Source: Maridesulfovibrio sp.
Lineage (GTDB): Bacteria > Desulfobacterota > Desulfovibrionia > Desulfovibrionales > Desulfovibrionaceae
Direction of reading: 5' to 3'
DNA: 64,000 bases
Assembly (NCBI RefSeq): GCF_963678865.1
Contig: NZ_OY787459.1
Span: 1,330,501 to 1,394,500, forward strand
Positions 16,517 through 23,699 of the stretch are shown here, piece after piece. Each line of letters opens with the position of its first letter. Within the stretch, counting starts at the first letter, position 1. Under the pieces are notes generated by a model. It was not told the DNA's origin. It ran no database searches and saw only the letters and a program-made list of their open reading frames with translations. The position numbers and the translations under genes were made by a program.

Positions 16517-17983
16517 ATGAAAAACAGGTCTGTGTTATCCATCTGTATTTTAATAGTATTTATGTTATGTCTTTCCAGTGAAGCATGGGCCCAGTTCGGC
16601 CATGTCTGGACTCACAGGAACCTTAGCACAGGCGAATATACCATTATCGGGAACAGCATAGGAGACGCAACCTCCGACCCTCTTGATGTCAGCGACATCA
16701 TGGTTGACGGACGCAAAGGCGGCACAACAGCAATCGGATTCAACTCTATAAATGATTCCACAGACCCCACCCACCAATATATTGCGACAGTCTCCTCGGA
16801 AACATTTTCGGAAGCAACCGGACACCGAGACGTCTCAAATACAGGGACTACCGATCTAGCTAATACAGCTGAAGAATATTATATCCTGAATTCTAACGGA
16901 AGCAATTCCAGTGACAAATTCCGGGTACGTTATGATGACGGGCAGATTTTTTTGGAAACCTACGATCATACGACAGGTTTATGGACTGCTATGGACGGTG
17001 TGACCACCTATACTTATGAAGAGTATGCTGCAATTGTCGGCTCCAACACCACCGCCAAGGTCGAATCCCGTGAGGAAAAAGCAAAAATAAGCTCCCGCCT
17101 TACCAACCAGTTGATCTCTACCCGCGTAATGAACGTATTTTCTCCCCGCCCGAAAGCAAAATCCAAAGGCGGAGCCAAACCTAAAAACACCCAGAAAAAT
17201 GCAGCCATCAATACCGGTAACGTTTTTGCTTCCGGCTACATCAGCAGCGAAGGTCTTTCTTCCGGTGATGATGTATATTCCGAACTGGGAATCGGTGTCT
17301 GGGGCATGGGCTCTTATGCCAGTACCTATGTAAGCAAAAGCGGATCACGTTCCGAAAACAACATCGGTGTTTACATGGCCGGTGTGGATAAACTGCTCCT
17401 TGATGACAGGCTCGCTGTAGGTGTCGGATTCGGTTACGAAAACTCATGGTCCAAACTCAAGACCAACGGCTATACTGAAAACGGTGAAGGTTTCTCCATC
17501 TCTCCATATGCAGCCTACCGGGTTACTGACCAGTTCATGGTTAAAGCCGTATTCAACTCTGCTTTCAACCACTACGATGCCAGCGGGGTTTCAAAAAACT
17601 ACGACGGCACCAGACTTATGGGTGACATCAGCGGTGAATACTCCTGGATCAGAGATGCATGGCTCTTCGCAGCGGAAGCTGGGTTCATGTACATGAACGA
17701 AGATTTTAACCAGAACTACACTGATGTATACCTTGGTGAAGGGCGCATTTCCGGTAAGCTGGCCTACGAATTCGAAAACGGATTTCAGCCCTACGGACGT
17801 GCAACCTTCTATCAGGACATGCTCTCCAGATCCGGCGGCGATTTTGAAGATCACACTTGGGAAGGAGCACTTGGATTGAACTATTATGACGGTCCATGGT
17901 CCCTTTCCGCAGAAGCATTTGATGCCTTCAACAAAGACAAGAACACATACGGCGGTTCACTGCTGGTAAGGTTCGATTTCTAA
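16517..17983 (+). CDS. Autotransporter-like outer-membrane protein
   Basis: 488 residues from the ATG at 16517, which has AAGGA 8 bases upstream; an ATG 9 bases earlier sits on its own ribosome site. The signal peptide is about 26 residues with a probable AWA/QF cut. The N-terminal part (about 27-215) is Ser/Thr/Asn-rich without recognised domains. A Lys-rich linker near residues 205-220 leads to a C-terminal barrel of about 270 residues with alternating aromatic strands. The last residue is Phe in LLVRFDF, the usual outer-membrane insertion signal. It resembles the autotransporter beta-domain family with an unusually short passenger. Function unknown. Confidence 0.8.
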   Translation: MKNRSVLSICILIVFMLCLSSEAWAQFGHVWTHRNLSTGEYTIIGNSIGDATSDPLDVSDIMVDGRKGGTTAIGFNSINDSTDPTHQYIATVSSETFSEATGHRDVSNTGTTDLANTAEEYYILNSNGSNSSDKFRVRYDDGQIFLETYDHTTGLWTAMDGVTTYTYEEYAAIVGSNTTAKVESREEKAKISSRLTNQLISTRVMNVFSPRPKAKSKGGAKPKNTQKNAAINTGNVFASGYISSEGLSSGDDVYSELGIGVWGMGSYASTYVSKSGSRSENNIGVYMAGVDKLLLDDRLAVGVGFGYENSWSKLKTNGYTENGEGFSISPYAAYRVTDQFMVKAVFNSAFNHYDASGVSKNYDGTRLMGDISGEYSWIRDAWLFAAEAGFMYMNEDFNQNYTDVYLGEGRISGKLAYEFENGFQPYGRATFYQDMLSRSGGDFEDHTWEGALGLNYYDGPWSLSAEAFDAFNKDKNTYGGSLLVRFDF

Positions 17984-18000
17984 AACACAAGTTAACAATA

Positions 18001-18042
18001 AAAAGAGGCCCCCTTCGGTGATCACCGAAGGGGGCCTCTTTT
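18001..18042. terminator. Perfect palindromic bidirectional terminator
   Basis: AAAAGAGGCCCCCTTCGGTG is followed by its exact reverse complement, giving a 21-bp stem with T-tails on both strands. It serves the outer-membrane protein gene on the plus strand and the csp gene on the minus strand. Confidence 0.95.
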
Positions 18043-18095
18043 ATGAATTACTACAAGCTTGCGTGACCGGGCAAAAAAATCACTTCAGTCTTACG

Positions 18096-18305
18096 CTAAT
18101 AATTTATGATCCGGACAGCAGTAGCTTTGGGTGCGGTGTCTTCATCTATGACATCAAAAACAACCTTCTCCCCAACATTCAAAGTCTTAAATCCATCTCG
18201 TAAGACTTCAGAATAATGGACATAAATATCCCTGCCAGTCTCATCTTCGATAAAACCGAAGCCCTTGATATCATTGAACCAGCTGACTACACCTTTAACA
18301 CTCAT
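18096..18305 (-). CDS. Cold-shock-domain protein
   Basis: 69 residues from the ATG at 18305, with AAGGAT 4 bases upstream. It is a single OB-fold cold-shock domain: VKGVVSWFNDIKGFGFIEDE carries the RNP1 motif KGFGFI, and IYVHYS is a variant RNP2 (usually VFVHFS). It binds single-stranded RNA or DNA and acts as an RNA chaperone. The C-terminus (GEKVVFDVIDEDTAPKATAV) is typical. It lies 44 bases downstream of infA. Confidence 0.95.
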   Translation of the reverse strand: MSVKGVVSWFNDIKGFGFIEDETGRDIYVHYSEVLRDGFKTLNVGEKVVFDVIDEDTAPKATAVRIINY

Positions 18306-18349
18306 AAATATCCTTATCAGTAGGATCAAGACCGGAAAATGTCGTAAAA

Positions 18350-18568
18350 TTATTTCATGCGGAAGGTAATACGCCCACGGGTCAAATCGTATGGCGAGAG
18401 TTCTACCCTGACCCTGTCTCCCGGTAAAATTCTGATATAATGCTTACGCATCTTCCCTGAAATATGCCCCAGAATTATATGTCCGTTCTCAAGCTCTACT
18501 TTGAACATTGCATTGGGCAACGCTTCCTGAACGACACCCTCTACTTCAATACCTTCTTCTTTAGCCAT
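18350..18568 (-). CDS. infA: Translation initiation factor IF-1
   Basis: 72 residues, exactly the family length, from the ATG at 18568 with GGAGGA upstream. The S1-like OB fold shows [38 protein letters not shown] and [15 protein letters not shown]. It occupies the ribosomal A site during initiation. It lies between csp and hflX on the same strand. Confidence 0.98.
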   Translation of the reverse strand: MAKEEGIEVEGVVQEALPNAMFKVELENGHIILGHISGKMRKHYIRILPGDRVRVELSPYDLTRGRITFRMK

Positions 18569-18685
18569 GGCTTCCTCCGTCGCCAACAACTGCTTCATAA
18601 AACAACAAGTTCTGTTGTTCTTCAGACTTTTACTAATTTAAAGGTATTAATGCAATAAAGAAAGAGCTCATTAAACTGACCTGCC

Positions 18686-20329
18686 TTAAAATTTATGACC
18701 AAGCCTGTCGATGGAATTAAGAATTTCTTCCACCAGAACATTCAGCGAACGACGGTTAAGTGCGCTGGAAGGAATGCCCTGCGGATAAGTGTTACGCATG
18801 AGCTCCTGCTGTTCATCATCAAGCTTATCCCATTTGTTGAGCACAAGTATAGTTGAGACATCACCGAGATTCATATCAGCAATAATATTGTTGACCGCCT
18901 GTATCTGTTCGCTCACCTCAGGATGAGAAGAATCGCAGACATGAAGCAGCACATCGGCGGCTTCCAGCTCTTCAAGGGTGGCCCGGAAAGCTTCTTTCAG
19001 TTCCATGGGCAGTTGGCGGATAAACCCAACCGTATCAGTCAGAATCAATTCCTGTTCGCGGGGGAAACGGATTCGTCTGCTGGTAGGGTCCAGTGTGGCA
19101 AAGAGTTTGTCTTCGGCCAGAACGCCGCTGTCGGTCAAGGTGTTGAGTAAAGTCGACTTGCCGGCGTTGGTGTAGCCGACAAGGGACACCACCGGGACTC
19201 CGGCACGGGCGCGACGCTCACGGGTAAATCCGCGCTGACGGCTGACTTTCTTAAGCTCATTGCCGAGCTTGGTCAGCTTGTCCTTGATGCGGCGCCGGTC
19301 AATTTCAAGCTTAGTTTCACCGGGACCGCGACCACCGATACCGCCCATCAACCGGGACATGGCCCGGTTCTTACCTACAAGCCGGGGCATGGTATATTTC
19401 AGCTGCGCCATTTCCACCTGCAATTTACCGGCACGGGTAGTTGCATGCTGGGCAAAAATATCCAGAATGAGCTGAGTACGATCAATAATTTTGCGCTCGG
19501 TGAGCTTGGCAAGGTTACGCATCTGGGCAGCGGAAAGTTCCTGATCAAAAAGAATCACTTCCGCATCTGCCTGCAAGGCAATGACTTCCAATTCAGCCAG
19601 CTTGCCCTTACCCATGATAAATTTAGGATTGAGCTTACGGATGCGCTGCACAAGACGCCCTTCCACCTTCAATCCCGCAGTATCGGCGAGATCTTCCAGC
19701 TCATCAAGAGAACGTTCCTGCACGGATCTGGGATCCTGCGAAACGCTGACCATGATGGCCCGCTCTCGTTTATCAGTGGTATCCCGCGTACGGTCAGCCC
19801 GGCGGAATTCATCCTCAAGAGCCTTGATCTGGGCCGGAAGATCCATTTCCGCACGATCCCAGCGCACCGGGGGTAGTTGCTCATACGGTTTCGTACCTGC
19901 TCCGGGAGGCAGCAGGTAGGCGTACTGCACAAAATCAGGTTCACCATGCGGATCGGAAGCGACAACTGTAACGCTGTCCAGACGCAGGAAAACCATATCC
20001 ATGAGGTCTTCTTCGGACAGGTTCTCTCCGGAAATATGGGTATGCAGGAGCCGCAAGCCGCGCAAGCGTCCTTCAGACTGACGGGCCCTCGGCAGTTCGG
20101 GAATATAGATAGAACCCGGATCACCAACCAGAATAATTTCAGGTTTGCCCTGTCGATTGACCAGCAGACCTATCTGGCGTCCGATTTCATGACTGAGAAA
20201 AGAGAGCTCACGGGCCTGCTCGTTGGTGAACCCGTTGGGGTCATTGTAACGGCGGTCCGCAAGGCGGTTGATACGTTTTAACTCACTGGGCTTGAGACCC
20301 TGAGTGTTACCTTTGGCTTTAAGAGCTAT
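18686..20329 (-). CDS. hflX: Ribosome-associated GTPase HflX, probable AUA start
   Basis: The coding frame continues upstream of the first TTG (20065) with clear HflX N-terminal sequence: KAKGNTQGLKPSELKRINRL, then SHEIGRQIGLLVNRQGKPEI and RLRGLRLLHTH. An in-frame TAA closes the frame 24 bases before the AAGGA at 20339-20335. No ATG, GTG or TTG occurs between that TAA and 20065. The best-placed codon is ATA at 20329, 8 bases after AAGGA, giving about 547 residues. G motifs are VGYTNAGKSTLLN, LDPTSRRI, DTVGFI and NKWD. HflX splits stalled ribosomes. Confidence 0.85.
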   Translation of the reverse strand: MALKAKGNTQGLKPSELKRINRLADRRYNDPNGFTNEQARELSFLSHEIGRQIGLLVNRQGKPEIILVGDPGSIYIPELPRARQSEGRLRGLRLLHTHISGENLSEEDLMDMVFLRLDSVTVVASDPHGEPDFVQYAYLLPPGAGTKPYEQLPPVRWDRAEMDLPAQIKALEDEFRRADRTRDTTDKRERAIMVSVSQDPRSVQERSLDELEDLADTAGLKVEGRLVQRIRKLNPKFIMGKGKLAELEVIALQADAEVILFDQELSAAQMRNLAKLTERKIIDRTQLILDIFAQHATTRAGKLQVEMAQLKYTMPRLVGKNRAMSRLMGGIGGRGPGETKLEIDRRRIKDKLTKLGNELKKVSRQRGFTRERRARAGVPVVSLVGYTNAGKSTLLNTLTDSGVLAEDKLFATLDPTSRRIRFPREQELILTDTVGFIRQLPMELKEAFRATLEELEAADVLLHVCDSSHPEVSEQIQAVNNIIADMNLGDVSTILVLNKWDKLDDEQQELMRNTYPQGIPSSALNRRSLNVLVEEILNSIDRLGHKF

Positions 20330-20346
20330 GACGAAATTCCTTTTTG

Positions 20347-20441
20347 ACGCGCTACGCGCTTTGAAGAATTAACTGATTTCGCCTCCGGCGGCTTAAACCC
20401 TTTGCAAAAGGGTTTAAGAATCCCAAAACTTTTTTAATTGG
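20347..20441. repeat. Palindromic intergenic repeat, copy A
   Basis: GCGCTACGCGCTTTGAAGAA leads to a GC-rich CCTCCGGCGG segment. The palindromic core CTTAAACCCTTTGCAAAAGG-GTTTAAG follows, then AATCCCAAAACTTTTTT. The same order of blocks occurs at 53311 and, inverted, at 53444. On the plus strand the core hairpin plus the T-run could terminate transcription. It abuts the hflX 5' end. Confidence 0.75.
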
Positions 20442-20539
20442 ACTTAGCCATATTAACATTCAAAGACCATTTTAAAAAGCTATATGCGATAGCTGACTAA
20501 AACGTCTTTTTGGGAAGAAGGGATGGGGTCTGAGGCAAT

Positions 20540-20577
20540 AAAAAATGGAGCGCGTCATGAATATGACGCGCTCCATA
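20540..20577 (-). terminator. Intrinsic terminator after the IMP cyclohydrolase gene
   Basis: TGGAGCGCGTCAT pairs with ATGACGCGCTCCA (13 bp) and is followed by six T on the minus strand, immediately after the purH stop. Confidence 0.93.
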
Positions 20578-20583
20578 AAAATA

Positions 20584-21183
20584 CTAAGCGTCGTGATCCG
20601 CCAAATATTTGGCGATCATGGAATCGTATTCAGAGACAAGCGCAAAAGTTTCCGCAGCCAGATCTTTTCTGAGTGCGAGAGAAACTTTGCCGTCGTTCTT
20701 TTTCATGTCTTCAAGAATACGGGAGTAATGCGCCGGACTGGGGACAACCAGAACGGAATGGAAATTTTTCGCTGAAGCGCGCAGCATAGTAGGACCGCCG
20801 ATGTCGATCTGTTCGACAGCGTTTCTCAAATCCTGCCCTTCGCTAACAGCCTTGGCAAAATTGTACAGGTTAACACAGACCATATCGATAGTCTTGATAC
20901 CATGTTCATCAAGAGTCGAGAGGTGCTCAGGGTTATCCTTATCGGCAAGAATACCGCCATGCACACTGGGGTGCAGGGTCTTTACGCGGCCACCCATTAT
21001 TTCAGGAAAACCGGTAACTTCACTTACAGACTTGACTTCAAGCCCGGCATCAAGGAGCATTTTCCTTGTGCCGCCGGTGCTTATGAGTTCCACACCGAAG
21101 CCAGCCAACTCAGCCGCAAATTCAGCAAGCCCGGATTTATCAGTAACACTGAGCACTCCGCGCTTTATAGGCAACATATCCAT
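20584..21183 (-). CDS. purH: Standalone IMP cyclohydrolase (PurH N-terminal domain only)
   Basis: 199 residues, only the MGS-like cyclohydrolase half of the usual bifunctional PurH of about 520 residues. Motifs are RGVLSVTDKSGLAEFA, LISTGGTRKML, VTGFPEIMGGRVKTLHP and VEQIDIGGPTMLRASAKN. It closes the purine ring of FAICAR to give IMP. The AICAR transformylase domain is absent, and a strong terminator follows directly, so the domain was not lost by a frameshift here. The formyl transfer must come from another gene. GGAG precedes the ATG. A 169-base structured leader lies upstream. Confidence 0.93.
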   Translation of the reverse strand: MDMLPIKRGVLSVTDKSGLAEFAAELAGFGVELISTGGTRKMLLDAGLEVKSVSEVTGFPEIMGGRVKTLHPSVHGGILADKDNPEHLSTLDEHGIKTIDMVCVNLYNFAKAVSEGQDLRNAVEQIDIGGPTMLRASAKNFHSVLVVPSPAHYSRILEDMKKNDGKVSLALRKDLAAETFALVSEYDSMIAKYLADHDA

Positions 21184-21352
21184 AACACATCTCCAAATAT
21201 TGGTTTTTGTGGAGTTGTGCCGGATTTATGCCATAAAGGCAAGTTCCGGACCGCAGTTTCTCGCCGGTAGCTGGTCCCCGTCCCCGAACCACACGAACAG
21301 AGACGGGACCAACCGGGAGGGGAGTCGGCTATATATAAAGGATCTGTGTGAG
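21184..21352 (-). promoter_or_regulatory. Structured 5' leader of the IMP cyclohydrolase gene
   Basis: On the minus strand three nested or successive stems can be drawn. CCGGT-TGGTCCC.GTC pairs with GACGGGGACCA-GCT-ACCGG to give a long arm. A short ACCG/CGGT stem follows. CCGGA-ACT-TGCC then pairs with GGCA-TAAA-TCCGG. There is no T-run. The conserved ZTP-riboswitch blocks (CGUGACUGGCG and CCGCCUGGGCA) are not present. It may be an unclassified purine-linked regulatory RNA or simply a structured spacer. Confidence 0.4.
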
Positions 21353-21907
21353 CTAAATCTGGCTCAGCAGTTCCTTAGCCGCTTCATTTGCGGGATCCTT
21401 TTCAAGGATAATTTCAAGCTGCTCAACAGCTTTGTCCTTCTGATCCATGCAGATATAAAGACCTGCGAGGGAATAGCGGACTTCGTGCTTGTCGGGATCG
21501 ACTTCGAGGAACTTTTCGAGATAAGGAACAGCCTCAGCCATTCTCTCTGCCTCGTGACCGATCCTGATGATGCCGAAAAGCGCAACCATATTGCTGATGT
21601 TGCTGTCGAGAGCCTTGGAAAAGTTTTCAAAAGCTTCGTCCTGACGGGCGGTTTCCATTTGAATAAGTCCCATACCGGCGAAGCTCTTATCAGTAGCTTC
21701 TACCTTATGGGCTTTTTCATACAGGGACATGGCAGCATCATACTCACCACGCTGAACCGCGATAGTAGCAAGACCGATATAAGGATCGGGATGCACACCG
21801 TTCGATCCTGCAGCCTTCTTGTAGTAATCCTCAGCCTTATCCAGTTCACCCATGAACAGATAACACTCACCGAGTTCCTTGTTAATTTCATAATCTAAGT
21901 GGCTCAT
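21353..21907 (-). CDS. TPR-repeat protein
   Basis: 184 residues composed of about five tetratricopeptide repeats. Examples are GECYLFMGELDKAEDYYKKA, DPYIGLATIAVQRGEYDAAM and KHEVRYSLAGLYICMDQKDK. There is no signal peptide or membrane segment, so it is a cytoplasmic scaffold or adaptor. GGAGGGG lies near the ATG. It lies upstream of the IMP cyclohydrolase on the same strand, but a functional link is not evident. Start and length look sound. Confidence 0.85.
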   Translation of the reverse strand: MSHLDYEINKELGECYLFMGELDKAEDYYKKAAGSNGVHPDPYIGLATIAVQRGEYDAAMSLYEKAHKVEATDKSFAGMGLIQMETARQDEAFENFSKALDSNISNMVALFGIIRIGHEAERMAEAVPYLEKFLEVDPDKHEVRYSLAGLYICMDQKDKAVEQLEIILEKDPANEAAKELLSQI

Positions 21908-22133
21908 AATTCCCCTCCGGAATTTTTATTTACCGCCGGATAACCCTAAGCGGCATTTTTTTCGACCCCTAAGGACCTGTCCGACTTTATGCACGTCCCA
22001 TGCCAAAACACATTTGGGCTATTCCTTCATTATATAATAAGCACTAATTCACCCTGCCTGAATTCCGACACTCGTCTATCAAACACACAAAATCGTATAA
22101 TTTTATCCTTTAATTTAAATATGTTAAAACAAA

Positions 22134-22149
22134 TGGAACACCTTTTGCT
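22134..22149 (+). promoter_or_regulatory. Sigma-54-type promoter of flgB
   Basis: TGGAACACCTTTTGCT matches the TGGCAC-N5-TTGCW consensus, with GG and GC separated by exactly 10 bases. It lies 79 bases before the flgB ATG. An activator site was not identified. The remainder of 21908-22227 shows no gene. Confidence 0.7.
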
Positions 22150-22227
22150 AACTACAAACCACAACGAATAAATCAATCTTTCCGACCCAACGGGGCTACC
22201 GGGAAATTTTTGCAGGAGGATATAAAA

Positions 22228-22638
22228 ATGAAAGGACTTTTCGAAAGCCACATAGAATTGACAGGCAAAGTACTCGACATGAGACTCCAACGTCAAAACA
22301 TCGTCTCCTCCAACCTGGCGAACGTCAACACTCCAGGATACAAGGAAAAACGGTTAGAATTTGAAAATGATCTGCAAAAAGCCATGGGACTTGATTCTAA
22401 AGGGAAAATGACCAGAACCAGCAAGATGCACATTCCCAATGCTTTCGATGCCGACAAATTCCAGGGTGATGTACTTTCCAGTTTCGAACCCAGAGTCATC
22501 CACGGCGAGAACAGGGTTGATATGGACAAGGAAATGGTAACCATGGCCAAGAACACCCTTTACTATAATGCCCTCTCTCAGGTTATCGGGAAAAATTTTC
22601 AGGGCATGAACAAGGTCATCCAGAGCGGAGCTAGATAA
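22228..22638 (+). CDS. flgB: Flagellar basal-body rod protein FlgB
   Basis: 136 residues from the ATG at 22228, which has AGGAGG 8 bases upstream. It has the rod-family N-terminal signature RQNIVSSNLANVNTPGYKEK and the C-terminal heptad region EMVTMAKNTLYYNALSQVI. FlgB forms the proximal rod. The stop TAA shares its last base with the flgC ATG (TAATG), indicating translational coupling. It is the first gene of the flgB-flgC-fliE group. Confidence 0.97.
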   Translation: MKGLFESHIELTGKVLDMRLQRQNIVSSNLANVNTPGYKEKRLEFENDLQKAMGLDSKGKMTRTSKMHIPNAFDADKFQGDVLSSFEPRVIHGENRVDMDKEMVTMAKNTLYYNALSQVIGKNFQGMNKVIQSGAR

Positions 22639-23081
22639 TGAACTTCTTCACAGCACTTGATATCGGAGCTTCAGGGCTGAAAGCCCAGAGGGAGTACCTG
22701 AACGTTGTATCCATGAACATGGCTAACGCCAGGACTACACGGACAGCCGAAGGCGGACCTTACCGCCGCAAAAGTGTTTCCATGGAGTCCAGCCCCGTAC
22801 TCTCACCCTTTGAAACCGCAATGAACCAGCAGCTCAACCAGCAGCTCCGGGGCGTAACAGTCAGGGGTATCGTCTCTGACACCCGCCCCTTCAAGGAAGT
22901 GTATGAGCCCAACCATCCTGACGCGGACTCAAAAGGCATTGTCAGATACCCGGACATTAACGTGGTCGAAGAAATGGTCAACATGATCACCATCAGCAGG
23001 TCCTATGAAGCCAACGCTCAGGCTGTAGACTCCGCCAAAAAGATGTTCAACCGCGCACTGCGCATAGGAATGGGCCAGTAG
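22638..23081 (+). CDS. flgC: Flagellar basal-body rod protein FlgC
   Basis: 147 residues, the usual length. The N-terminus FFTALDIGASGLKAQREYLN and NMANARTTRTAEGGPYRRK carry the rod-family signature. The C-terminus has PDINVVEEMVNMITISRSYE and the typical NAQAVDSAKKM helix. FlgC is a proximal rod component. It overlaps flgB by one base and is followed by fliE after 51 bases. Confidence 0.97.
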   Translation: MNFFTALDIGASGLKAQREYLNVVSMNMANARTTRTAEGGPYRRKSVSMESSPVLSPFETAMNQQLNQQLRGVTVRGIVSDTRPFKEVYEPNHPDADSKGIVRYPDINVVEEMVNMITISRSYEANAQAVDSAKKMFNRALRIGMGQ

Positions 23082-23132
23082 GCGGCTGAAAATTAAACGA
23101 CGGATTTTCGACTTTCGAAAAAGGAGCATAAC

Positions 23133-23459
23133 ATGTCCATCAGAAACGTAGCAATGCAGGCATATACCAATGCCATTCAGACCCAGCAGAAGTTCGACAA
23201 AAAGTTCGACAAGACCATGGACCTCAACAAGGCCGAGCCGAACTCTTTTTCCGAGACACTCACCGACTCCATCAAAAACGTCAACGATCTGCAGGGACAG
23301 AAGACAGCAATGATTGAAGAATTTGCTTCCGGAAAAACCCAGAACGTTCACGAACTGATGATCTCTCTGCAAAAAGCCAGTGTTGCCATGACCATGACCA
23401 GTACAGTGCGAACAAAAGTCATGTCCGCCTATCAAGAAGTCATGAAAATGCCGTTCTAG
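23133..23459 (+). CDS. fliE: Flagellar hook-basal body protein FliE
   Basis: 108 residues. The C-terminal half has SFSETLTDSIKNVNDLQGQK, a DPL-like region replaced by VHELMISLQKASVAMTMTS and the end VMSAYQEVMKMPF, all typical of FliE. FliE joins the MS ring to the rod and is the first substrate of flagellar export. A hairpin follows before the fliF promoter. Confidence 0.96.
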   Translation: MSIRNVAMQAYTNAIQTQQKFDKKFDKTMDLNKAEPNSFSETLTDSIKNVNDLQGQKTAMIEEFASGKTQNVHELMISLQKASVAMTMTSTVRTKVMSAYQEVMKMPF

Positions 23460-23499
23460 ACCGCACAGACAAGCTCCTTTACCTGTCTTTCAAAATGCA

Positions 23500-23545
23500 G
23501 CAACCACGGGAACTCCGTACAGAGTCTTCCCGTGGTTGCGTTTAT
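23500..23545 (+). terminator. Hairpin terminator after fliE
   Basis: GCAACCACGGGAA pairs with TTCCCGTGGTTGC across a loop of about 14 bases. The T-tail (GTTTATTCT) is weak, so termination may be partial, leaving some read-through into fliF. Confidence 0.65.
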
Positions 23546-23651
23546 TCTCTTAATTCCATTGGACATTTTTTTGTCACCACTCCACTCCTCTCTCTTTTGC
23601 TCCCCCCAAAAACACCTCTCAATCTATTGATATAAAATGTATTTTTACTAA

Positions 23652-23667
23652 TGGTCCATCATTTGCT
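23652..23667 (+). promoter_or_regulatory. Sigma-54-type promoter of fliF
   Basis: TGGTCCATCATTTGCT has GG and GC separated by exactly 10 bases and a TTGCT -12 box. It lies 33 bases before the fliF ATG, giving a short leader. It matches the element before flgB in architecture. Confidence 0.7.
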
Positions 23668-23699
23668 CAAACAAATGAAAAATCGTCAGGAGTTTAAGT

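Noticed and set aside
18686-20065. Short HflX starting at TTG 20065
   Set aside because: About 88 upstream residues match the HflX N-terminus in frame, so the short form would cut a conserved region.
21184-21352. ZTP riboswitch before purH
   Set aside because: The conserved CGUGACUGGCG and CCGCCUGGGCA blocks are missing.
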